Notes under the pieces: model-generated
The model's database searches: none
Seen by the model: only the letters and a program-made list of their open reading frames with translations
Told to the model about the DNA's origin: nothing
Source: Ancylobacter sp. WKF20
GTDB lineage: Bacteria > Pseudomonadota > Alphaproteobacteria > Rhizobiales > Xanthobacteraceae
NCBI RefSeq assembly: GCF_029760895.1
Contig: NZ_CP121679.1
Span: 2,232,001 to 2,296,000 of the forward strand
Direction: 5' to 3'
Length of the DNA: 64,000 nt
Part shown: positions 1 through 7,120 of the stretch, one piece after another
Layout: each line of letters starts with the position of its first letter
How positions within the stretch are numbered: position 1 is the first letter of the stretch
Position numbers and translations under genes: made by a program

Positions 1-262
1 ACAATATGAGGTGACGTTTCGACAAGCCGGCAGAAGCGGTCTTGGCGCAAGCCTCTCCCTGATGAGAACCGGCGCGCTGTCGACCTGACCGCACGAATCT
101 CCAAGATGCCAGACCTTGAGCACGGGTCGCCCATAGTTTGTGCAGCTCAAGGAGTAGCCAAAGCTTGACTCACGCGCCGCGTCCATTTTGTATAAACCGC
201 ATCAATTAGTGCAATCAGTGCCGGCCCAATCCAACCTCACCCAGATCGCACAGGGGATCCGC
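1..262. other. Left-edge noncoding stretch and leader of the first operon
   Basis: I see no supportable gene here. An open frame entering from the left edge ends at the TGA at 86-88 and might be the tail of a truncated upstream gene, but its few residues match nothing I recognise. The AT-richer part around 185-215 (including ttgtataaacc) is the most likely promoter zone for the ABC importer operon that starts at 263; no convincing -35/-10 pair was fixed. Confidence 0.3.
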
Positions 263-1072
263 ATGTTCCGCAAAGTGGTTGCCGCGTTCATTATTCCGCT
301 TGGCCTGATGCACGCCGCCGCGGCTGCCGAGCTGCCCAAGACCGGCCTCGTCGAGGCCGACGCGCTCACCTATGGCGTCGCCGCGACCTTCGCGCCGTTC
401 GAGTTCCAGAAGGACGGCAAGCTGACCGGCTTCGACATCGACATGATCGAGGCGCTCGGCAAGAAGCTCGGCGCCACGCCCAAGCCGCTGAACATGGAGT
501 TCAAGGGCCTCATTCCCGCCCTGCAGGGTGGCCGCATCGATATCATCAACTCGGCCATGTACATGAACCCGGCCCGGGCCGAGCAGGTCGACTTCGTGCC
601 CTATCTCAAGATCGGCAACATGGTGATGGTGCAGGCCGGCAACCCCGCCAAGATCACCGGCCGCGACGATAGCCTTTGCGGCAAGAGCATCGCCGTCACT
701 CTGGGCGGCATTCAGGAAAGCCAGGCCCGCGCCGACGACAAGAACTGCAAGGATAAAGGCCTTGCCGCCGTGAAGGTGCTGACCTTCCCGACCGCGCAGG
801 ACTCCGCCCTGGCGCTCGGCCAGGGCCGCGCCGACGCCTATTACGACTCCACCCCCGGCGCGGCCGAGATCCTGCAGAAGATGCCCGGCGCCTTCGAGAC
901 CGCCGGCACCGAGTTCGAGTCGAACACCTCGATCGGCATGGCCACCCGCAAGGGCGACACCGCGATGCAGGAAGCGCTGAAGGCCGCGCTGAAGGAAATC
1001 GTCGCCGACGGCACCTATGCGACGCTGATCAAGAAGTGGAGCCTGCCGGCCTCGGTGTCGATCTTCAACTGA
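263..1072 (+). CDS. ABC transporter substrate-binding protein, amino-acid (family 3) type
   Basis: Periplasmic solute-binding protein that captures an amino acid or related polar solute for the membrane transporter encoded just downstream. From the ATG at 263 the protein is 269 residues, starting MFRKVVAAFIIPLGL and followed by an Ala-rich signal-peptide end (about residues 1-22). The mature part has the family-3 pattern (YGVAATFAPFEF, GFDIDMIEALGKKLG, PALQGGRIDII). An in-frame ATG at 188 would add 25 residues with no role; the AGGGGA just before 263 and the signal peptide fix the start at 263. It is first in a seven-gene plus-strand operon. Specificity is unknown; the neighbours (deacylase, racemase-like enzyme, C-N hydrolase) point to a modified amino acid rather than a common one. 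Confidence 0.9.
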   Translation: MFRKVVAAFIIPLGLMHAAAAAELPKTGLVEADALTYGVAATFAPFEFQKDGKLTGFDIDMIEALGKKLGATPKPLNMEFKGLIPALQGGRIDIINSAMYMNPARAEQVDFVPYLKIGNMVMVQAGNPAKITGRDDSLCGKSIAVTLGGIQESQARADDKNCKDKGLAAVKVLTFPTAQDSALALGQGRADAYYDSTPGAAEILQKMPGAFETAGTEFESNTSIGMATRKGDTAMQEALKAALKEIVADGTYATLIKKWSLPASVSIFN

Positions 1073-1118
1073 TCGCCCCACCCACTATCGAGGCCGCCAG
1101 CCCACGGAGAAGACGCGC

Positions 1119-1847
1119 ATGATGTCGTTCGATATCGTCCTCGACTACATCGTCTCGCCCGCCTTCTTCCACGGCGCGCTGCTGACGCTGCTGATCACGG
1201 TCACGGCGTTGTTCTTCGGCGTGCTGGCCGGCCTCGTCATCGCCCTGCTGCAGGAGACGCGGATACGTCCCCTGCAGATCTTCACCCTGATCTATGTCTG
1301 GCTGTTCCGCGGCACGCCGGTGCTGTTCCAGATCATCTTCATCTACAACGTGCTGCCGACCTTCGGCATCCGCCTGTCGGCCTTTCTCAGCGCGGTGATC
1401 GCCCTCGCTTTGAACGAGGGCGCCTATATGGCGGAGATCCTGCGCTCGGGCCTGGATGCCGTGAAGAAGGGCCAGCGCACCGCCGGGCTAGCGCTCGGCC
1501 TCACCACCGGGCAGGTCATGCGCTGGATCGTGCTGCCGCAGGCCGCGCGCATCGTGCTCCCGCCCATGGGCAACCAGATGATCGGCATGCTGAAGACCAG
1601 CGCGCTGGTCTCGGTGATCGCCGTCGAGGAATTGCTGCTGGTCGCCAACCAGACCGCCAGCGCCTCCTTCCGCTATCTGGAGGCACTGACCGCCGCCGGC
1701 GTCTACTACCTCGCGCTCACCACCATCTTCATGGTGCTGCAGGCGATGATGGAGCGCAGCCTCGACCCCAAGAAGCACCGCCGCCGCGAAAAGCGCCCGC
1801 TGGTCGACCGGCTGCTGCTGGCCACGGAGAGCGCCGATGTCCGCTGA
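1119..1847 (+). CDS. ABC transporter permease, amino-acid (HisM/GlnP) type
   Basis: Inner-membrane permease of the importer fed by the binding protein at 263. The 242-residue protein has about five hydrophobic segments and the cytoplasmic EAA-type loop (EGAYMAEILRSGLDAVKKGQ, then GLALGLT), the coupling site for the ATPase. Two adjacent ATG codons (1119 and 1122) can both serve as start. The 3' end overlaps the ATPase gene by 11 bp, so the two are probably translationally coupled. Only one permease gene lies in this arm, so it likely works as a homodimer. Family assignment is secure; substrate is not. Confidence 0.92.
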   Translation: MMSFDIVLDYIVSPAFFHGALLTLLITVTALFFGVLAGLVIALLQETRIRPLQIFTLIYVWLFRGTPVLFQIIFIYNVLPTFGIRLSAFLSAVIALALNEGAYMAEILRSGLDAVKKGQRTAGLALGLTTGQVMRWIVLPQAARIVLPPMGNQMIGMLKTSALVSVIAVEELLLVANQTASASFRYLEALTAAGVYYLALTTIFMVLQAMMERSLDPKKHRRREKRPLVDRLLLATESADVR

Positions 1848-2613
1848 CACCACGCCCCTCGCGCCCATGTCCCCCGCCGGCCAGAAGCTGCTCGAGATCA
1901 TCGGCATCGACAAGCATTTCGGCAGCTTTCACGCGCTGAAAGGCTGCTCGCTGGACGTCGCGCGCGGTGAGACCGTGGTGCTCATCGGCCCGTCCGGCTC
2001 AGGTAAATCGACGCTGCTGCGCTGCGTGAACCTGCTGGAGCCGGCCGATGGCGGCGACATCTTCTTCGAGGGCGCGAACATCACCCGCGAACGCAAGAAC
2101 GCGGCGCGCATCCGCCGCGACATCGGCATGGTGTTCCAGAATTTCGAGCTGTTTCAGCACCTCTCTGCCGCCGAGAACATCATGCTGGCGCCGATGAAAG
2201 TGAACGGCCTGTCGCGCGCCGACGCGCATGATCTCGCGCTGAAGCTGCTCGGCAAGGTGCGCATCCCCGACAAGGCCGACGCCTTCCCGGACGAACTCTC
2301 GGGCGGCCAGCAGCAGCGTGTGGCCATTGCCCGTGCGCTGGCGATGAAGCCGAAGCTCATGCTCTATGACGAGCCGACATCGGCGCTCGACCCGGAAATG
2401 ATCCGCGAGGTGCTCGACGTCATGGCCGAGCTCTCGGCGGAGGGCATGACCAGCCTCGTCGTCACCCATGAGATGGGCTTCGCCCGCCGGGCCGCCGACA
2501 AGATCGTGTTCATGGAGAACGGCCAGGTCGTCGAGACCGCCTCGAGCGAGGCCTTCTTCGGCGGCTCCGTCAATGAGCGCGCCCGCCGCTTCCTCGACCA
2601 GATCCTTCACTGA
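1837..2613 (+). CDS. ABC transporter ATP-binding protein, polar amino-acid (GlnQ) type
   Basis: Cytoplasmic ATPase energising the importer. Its 258 residues carry Walker A GPSGSGKST at 51-59, the signature LSGGQQQ, Walker B LMLYDEPTSALD and the switch His in VVTHE, all intact. The usual length for GlnQ/HisP proteins is about 240-260. The start overlaps the permease 3' end by 11 bp and the stop lies 3 bp before the possible GTG start of the next gene, so this is one transcript. Nothing suggests a repair or export ABC protein. Confidence 0.95.
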   Translation: MSADTTPLAPMSPAGQKLLEIIGIDKHFGSFHALKGCSLDVARGETVVLIGPSGSGKSTLLRCVNLLEPADGGDIFFEGANITRERKNAARIRRDIGMVFQNFELFQHLSAAENIMLAPMKVNGLSRADAHDLALKLLGKVRIPDKADAFPDELSGGQQQRVAIARALAMKPKLMLYDEPTSALDPEMIREVLDVMAELSAEGMTSLVVTHEMGFARRAADKIVFMENGQVVETASSEAFFGGSVNERARRFLDQILH

Positions 2614-2616
2614 CGA

Positions 2617-3789
2617 GTGCCCATCATGGTGTCCGCCCCCGCCCTCGACGCTGCCCGCATGACGCGTGCGCTGGCCGATCTCGTTGCCATCCGCAGCGAG
2701 AACCCGGTCGGCCGCGAGATCGAGGTCGCGCATTACATCCGCGATATGCTCGCGCCGCTGGGCTTCGAGGTCAGCCTCGACGAGTACAAGCCTGGCCGGG
2801 TGAATGTCGAAGCCAGGCTGGTCAACGGCCCCGGCCCGGTCTTCGCCTTCAACACCCATATGGACGTGGTGCCGGCCGGTGACGGCTGGAGTTCCGACCC
2901 GTTCGTGCTCCGCGCCGCCGATGGCAAGTTGTTCGGCCGTGGCGCCTGCGACTGCAAGGGCCCGCTCGCCGCCATGCTGGAAGCGGTGCGCCTCCTCGCC
3001 GCCGACCGCGCGAGCTGGTCCGGGACGCTGCTCGCCGTCTTCGTTGCGGATGAGGAAGTCGCCAGCGAAGGCGCCAAGCTCTATGCGTCGCGCAAGCCGA
3101 CCATCGACTTTGCCGTTGTGGGCGAACCGACCTCAAACACCGTCTATTCCGCCCATAAGGGCAGTCTGCGCCCGCTGGTGCGCGTGCTCGGCGTGCCCGC
3201 CCATTCCGGCTCGCCGCATCTGGGCGAGAATGCCGTGCTGCGGGCGGGCCAACTGCTGGCGCTCGTGGCGGAGTCGCACGAGAGCGACGTGCGCCACCGC
3301 ACCCACCCGCTGGTCGGCGGCGCCAGCCTTACCGTCACCCGTATCCATGGCGGCCATGCCGACAATGTGCTGCCCGGCGCCTGCGACCTGCTGCTCGACC
3401 GCCGCCTGGTGCCCGGCGAGGATGAGGCAGCGGTGAAGGCCGATATCGCCGCGCTGCTCACGGAGGCACATCGGCGCTTCGGCCTGCGCGCGGAAATCCT
3501 TGAGTGGAAGCCGACCACGGGCGGCGCCACCGAGACCGCGCCGGACCGCCCCATCGTGCAGGCGAGCCTTGCCGCCTGCCGCGCCCACGGCATCAGCGAG
3601 GCCGGGCCGTTCGGCTTCCAGGGCGCCTGCGACCTCGTGCATTTCCGCTCCACGGGTGCGGAAGGCGTGGTGATCGGCCCCGGCTCACTCTCCGTCGCCC
3701 ACAAGGCGGACGAGTTCGTGCCGGTGGATGAGTTCGAGCTCTCGGCGCTGATCTATCGCGACATTGCCCAAAGAATGTTGAGCGCCTGA
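2617..3789 (+). CDS. M20-family deacylase (acetylornithine deacetylase/ArgE-like)
   Basis: Zinc-dependent amidohydrolase that removes an N-acyl group from an amino-acid derivative. The 390 residues show the M20 metal ligands in order: His in NTHMDVVPAGDGW, bridging Asp in RGACDCKG, Glu pair in VADEEVASEG, Glu in VVGEPTS, and His in VAHKADEF. Length fits ArgE/DapE (375-430). Two starts are possible, GTG at 2617 and ATG at 2626 (giving MVSAPALD); I cannot decide between them. It lies directly after an amino-acid importer and 1 bp before an enolase-superfamily gene, which favours a catabolic acyl-amino acid deacylase over arginine biosynthesis. The exact acyl substrate is unknown. Confidence 0.88.
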   Translation: MPIMVSAPALDAARMTRALADLVAIRSENPVGREIEVAHYIRDMLAPLGFEVSLDEYKPGRVNVEARLVNGPGPVFAFNTHMDVVPAGDGWSSDPFVLRAADGKLFGRGACDCKGPLAAMLEAVRLLAADRASWSGTLLAVFVADEEVASEGAKLYASRKPTIDFAVVGEPTSNTVYSAHKGSLRPLVRVLGVPAHSGSPHLGENAVLRAGQLLALVAESHESDVRHRTHPLVGGASLTVTRIHGGHADNVLPGACDLLLDRRLVPGEDEAAVKADIAALLTEAHRRFGLRAEILEWKPTTGGATETAPDRPIVQASLAACRAHGISEAGPFGFQGACDLVHFRSTGAEGVVIGPGSLSVAHKADEFVPVDEFELSALIYRDIAQRMLSA

Positions 3790-3790
3790 G

Positions 3791-4888
3791 ATGCGGATCT
3801 CGCTCCATCGCGCGCTGCTGACCTATGGCGGGGGGCTGGTGCTCCATACCGCCTCGTCCGGCCGTATCGCCGCGCTGGACACGCTCTATCTGCGCCTCGA
3901 CGACGGCGAGACGGTCGCAGTCGGCGAGGTGCGCCTGAACATCGCCTATCTCAACGGCCTTGACCCCGAGCAGGTGCTCGCGGAAGCGGTTGCCGTGGTG
4001 GGCGCGCTAGACTTCAGTTCTGACGCCCCCACCCTCCTCGCCGAGCCGCCTGCCGTCTTTCGCGCCGCGAGCGCCCCCGTGCGGATGCTGATCGACGGCG
4101 CGCTCCATGACCGCGCCGCGACGCGCGCCGGCCTGCCGCTCGCCCGCTTTCTAGGCGCGCCGGCGGAAACGGCACTTGCCCACACCACCAACCAGACCCT
4201 GTTCGTCTCGGATGAGGTCACCTTCCTCGCCCAGGCCGAGGCCTATGTCGCGCGGGGGTTCCGCGACCTGAAGGTGCGGATCGGCGCCGGCGATATCGGC
4301 GAGGATCTGCGCCGCATCGCCTTGCTACGCGCGCGCTTCGGCAAGGCGGTGAAGATCGCTGCCGACGCCAACGGCGCCTGGAGCGAGGAGGCTGCGCGCG
4401 GCCATCTCGCCGCCCTCGCCGCTCATGACCTTGCCTATGTCGAGCAGCCGATCGCGCCCGGCGATTGGGCCGCGCTCGATCGCCTTGCCCGCGTCAGCCC
4501 CCTGCCGATCATGCTGGATGAGAGCGTGAAAGGCCTCGAGGACGTCGACCGTATCGCCGCGAGCGGCAACGGGCTGATGGCGCATCTCAAGCTGGTGAAG
4601 CTCGGCGGCATCGCGCCTACGCTCGCCGCTGCGCGGCGTCTCAACGCCGCTGGCGTGCCCTTCATGATCGGCCAGATGAATGAGGGCGGCCTCGCCACCG
4701 CTGCCGCCCTGCATGTGGCACTCGCCACCGGCCCGCGCTTCGCCGAACTCTACGGCGCCGACGGCCTCACCAACGATCCCGCCCCCGGCCTCGCCTACAC
4801 CGACGGCCGCGTCGCCGCCCCGGACATGCCGGGCCTCGGCCTGACCTTCGATGCGCACGCCACGCATCTCATCAAGGAGTTCTCGTGA
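3791..4888 (+). CDS. Mandelate racemase/muconate lactonizing enzyme (enolase superfamily)
   Basis: Mg-dependent enzyme that abstracts the proton alpha to a carboxylate, as epimerase, dehydratase or cycloisomerase. The 365 residues have the N-terminal cap and a C-terminal barrel with metal ligands D192 (ADANGAW), E218 (VEQP) and D243/E244 (LDES), and a beta-6 Lys (K267 or K270, HLKLVKLGG). The usual MLE K-x-K motif reads K161-V-R163, so the second Lys is Arg. Paired with an M20 deacylase one base upstream it could be an N-acylamino acid racemase, but the KxR change and the C-N hydrolase next door leave other reactions open. It ends 1 bp before the ATG of the next gene. Confidence 0.85.
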   Translation: MRISLHRALLTYGGGLVLHTASSGRIAALDTLYLRLDDGETVAVGEVRLNIAYLNGLDPEQVLAEAVAVVGALDFSSDAPTLLAEPPAVFRAASAPVRMLIDGALHDRAATRAGLPLARFLGAPAETALAHTTNQTLFVSDEVTFLAQAEAYVARGFRDLKVRIGAGDIGEDLRRIALLRARFGKAVKIAADANGAWSEEAARGHLAALAAHDLAYVEQPIAPGDWAALDRLARVSPLPIMLDESVKGLEDVDRIAASGNGLMAHLKLVKLGGIAPTLAAARRLNAAGVPFMIGQMNEGGLATAAALHVALATGPRFAELYGADGLTNDPAPGLAYTDGRVAAPDMPGLGLTFDAHATHLIKEFS

Positions 4889-4889
4889 C

Positions 4890-6065
4890 ATGACCGCCAT
4901 CAGCAGCGTGGTTCAGGGACAGGAATCGGCCTTCCCGAAAGCCGAATACGACGCCCGCGTCGCCCGCGCCCGCGAGGGGCTGGTCGCGGCCGGCCTCGAC
5001 GCCATGGTCGTCACCGGACCGGAGAACATCTTCTATCTCACCGGCCAACAGACGCCCGGCTATTACACCTTCCAGGCGTTGGTGCTGCCGGTCGAGGGCG
5101 ATCCGGTGTTCATCGTCCGCCAGCTTGAATATTTCAACTTCGTCGCCAACACCTTCATCACCGACGCCGCGATCTATCAGGACACGGATGAGCCGGTGCG
5201 CTTCCTCGTCGCGCAGCTCGAGGCCAAGGGACTTAGGGCTAAGCGCGTCGGCATCGACAAGCGCGGCTGGTTCCTGCCGATCACCACCTATGAAGCGCTG
5301 CTCACCGCGCTCGGCACGGTCCATGACGCGGCCGGCGTGGTGGAAAAGCTGCGCATGGTGAAGTCGCCGCTGGAAGTGGAAAAGCTGGTGCGCGCCGCGA
5401 CCTATGTCGATGCCGGCATGAGGGCGGGCCTCGCCGCCATGCGCGTCGGCAACACTGAGAACGACCTCGTCGCCGCCATGATGGGCGCGGCCATCGCCGC
5501 CGGCTCGGAATACATGGGCATGGAGCCCCTCGTCTCCTCCGGCCCGCGTTCCGGCGTGCCGCATGGCACCTGGAAGCGCCGGGAGCTGACGCCGGGCGAT
5601 GCCGCCTTCATCGAAATGGCCGCCGTGCATGACCGCTATCACGCCGCGCTGATGCGCTCCGCCTGGATCGGCACGCCGCCCGTCGAGGCGGTCGAGATGA
5701 TGAAGGTGTGCCAGGACGCGCTCGCCGTCTCGCTCGAGGCGATCAAGCCGGGCGTGGCCTGCGAGGTGCCGCACATCGCCTGCCAGAAGGTGATCGACGC
5801 GGCCGGCTACACCGACAATTTCCGCAAGCGGCTCGGCTACAGCGTCGGCATCTCCTTCGCGCCGGATTGGGGCGAGGGCGGCATTCTCAGCCTGAATGCT
5901 GGGGTGAAGACCGAGCTTCAGCCCGGCATGGCCTTCCACCTGCCGCCGGCGCTGCGCATCTATGGCCGCTTCACCGTGGGTGTGAGCGAGACGATCGTCG
6001 TCACCGAAACCGGGTGCCAGGTTCTCGGGACGCTCGACCGCGCCCTGCATCAGGTCGCCGCCTGA
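4890..6065 (+). CDS. Creatinase/ectoine-hydrolase-like M24 (pita-bread) hydrolase
   Basis: Member of the M24 pita-bread fold, which includes metal aminopeptidases and metal-free C-N hydrolases such as creatinase and ectoine hydrolase (DoeA/EutD). The ATG at 4890 follows AAGGAG at 4874-4879 and gives 391 residues. The five metal ligands of aminopeptidases are mostly absent: first Asp replaced by E242 (AFIEMAA), second by A253 (YHAALMR), the GHG-type His by Y318 (GYSVG), the EPG Glu by FHLPP; only E367 (VSETIVV) remains. The pattern GYSVGISFAPDWGEG resembles DoeA-type proteins. The reaction is therefore probably hydrolysis of a cyclic amidine or amide C-N bond, with the M20 enzyme removing an acyl group next. 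No EutB, EutC or EutE partner is present, so ectoine itself is only one candidate. Confidence 0.75.
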   Translation: MTAISSVVQGQESAFPKAEYDARVARAREGLVAAGLDAMVVTGPENIFYLTGQQTPGYYTFQALVLPVEGDPVFIVRQLEYFNFVANTFITDAAIYQDTDEPVRFLVAQLEAKGLRAKRVGIDKRGWFLPITTYEALLTALGTVHDAAGVVEKLRMVKSPLEVEKLVRAATYVDAGMRAGLAAMRVGNTENDLVAAMMGAAIAAGSEYMGMEPLVSSGPRSGVPHGTWKRRELTPGDAAFIEMAAVHDRYHAALMRSAWIGTPPVEAVEMMKVCQDALAVSLEAIKPGVACEVPHIACQKVIDAAGYTDNFRKRLGYSVGISFAPDWGEGGILSLNAGVKTELQPGMAFHLPPALRIYGRFTVGVSETIVVTETGCQVLGTLDRALHQVAA

Positions 6066-6183
6066 GTGAACCCTTCTGCCGGTGCAGCCGCCCGAGGCGG
6101 GTGCGCCCCTAACTCACATTGAGGCAGAGCGGACGCGCGTTCGCCATGCCTGTTGATTTGCCTGCCCCTGAAAGGCCTTCCCC

Positions 6184-7104
6184 ATGAAAGACATCGCCGA
6201 GTGCCGCGCCCGCTTGGGTGGCATCTTCAACATCACCGTCACGCCCTTCGCGGCGGATGGCTCCATCGACATGGCGGGCCTTGCCCGTTCCGTCGAGCGG
6301 GTGATCGGCCTCGGCTATGACGGCATTCTCATCGGCGGCACCTATGGCGAATTTCCCGCCATGTCGACGCAGGAGCGGGCCGACCTTTTCCGCCATGTCA
6401 TGGCGGTGGTCGGCGACCGCGTGCCGGTCATGCTCTGCTCGGCCGGTTCGGACGCGCGCACCGTGCGCGAGCTCACCTCCCTCGCGGGTGATCTCGGCGG
6501 CCTGCCGATGGTCACGCCGCCCTATGTCTCGGAAGTCACCGACGGCCAGATCGCCGCCTTCTTCAAGGACATGGCGCCGCTCTCGAAGACCGGCATCCTG
6601 ATCTACAACGCGCCGGGCATCGGCATCACCCTGCAGCCGGACATCATCGAAGAACTCGCGGATATCGAGGGCGTGGTCGGCATCAAGCAGGGTGACCTCT
6701 CGGTCACGCCGATCGACCGCATCGCCAACCGGCTGGGCGGGCGCATCAAGCTGTTCTGCGCCTCGGACCTCGCCTTCCTCGGCCCGATGATGGCCGGCTT
6801 CGACGGCATCTCCTCGACCAATTCCTGCGCGCTGCCGGAGATCATCCTCGGCACGTTCCGCGCGCTCGAGGCGGGCGACGCCGCCACCGCCCGCGACCTG
6901 CACCGGGCCTGGTATGCGTTCCGCGCGCTCGCCCGCAAGCACGGCCAGCCGCAGATGGTGAAGGCGGCGATGAACCTGCGCGGCTTCGACGGCGGCAAGG
7001 TGAGGTCGCCGCTGCGCGATCTGGAAGGCCCAGTGCTCGACGAGGTCGCGGCGATGATGAGCGCGCTGGCGGCCGACCCGCGCACGGGTGTCACTCTGGC
7101 CTGA
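6184..7104 (+). CDS. DapA/NanA-family aldolase-lyase (dihydrodipicolinate synthase-like)
   Basis: Class I (Schiff-base) aldolase of the DHDPS/N-acetylneuraminate lyase family, 306 residues. The lysine forming the Schiff base is K168 (GVVGIKQGD) and the conserved Tyr is Y141 (ILIYNAPG). The substrate-carboxylate loop reads GGTYGEF at 51-57 instead of the DHDPS GTTGE, which argues against a lysine-biosynthesis role. A 118-bp gap separates it from the preceding gene. As last gene of the arm it probably cleaves a keto acid released by the upstream enzymes to pyruvate plus an aldehyde. The exact reaction is unknown. Confidence 0.85.
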   Translation: MKDIAECRARLGGIFNITVTPFAADGSIDMAGLARSVERVIGLGYDGILIGGTYGEFPAMSTQERADLFRHVMAVVGDRVPVMLCSAGSDARTVRELTSLAGDLGGLPMVTPPYVSEVTDGQIAAFFKDMAPLSKTGILIYNAPGIGITLQPDIIEELADIEGVVGIKQGDLSVTPIDRIANRLGGRIKLFCASDLAFLGPMMAGFDGISSTNSCALPEIILGTFRALEAGDAATARDLHRAWYAFRALARKHGQPQMVKAAMNLRGFDGGKVRSPLRDLEGPVLDEVAAMMSALAADPRTGVTLA

Positions 7105-7120
7105 TCCCAGCGCGGCCGAG

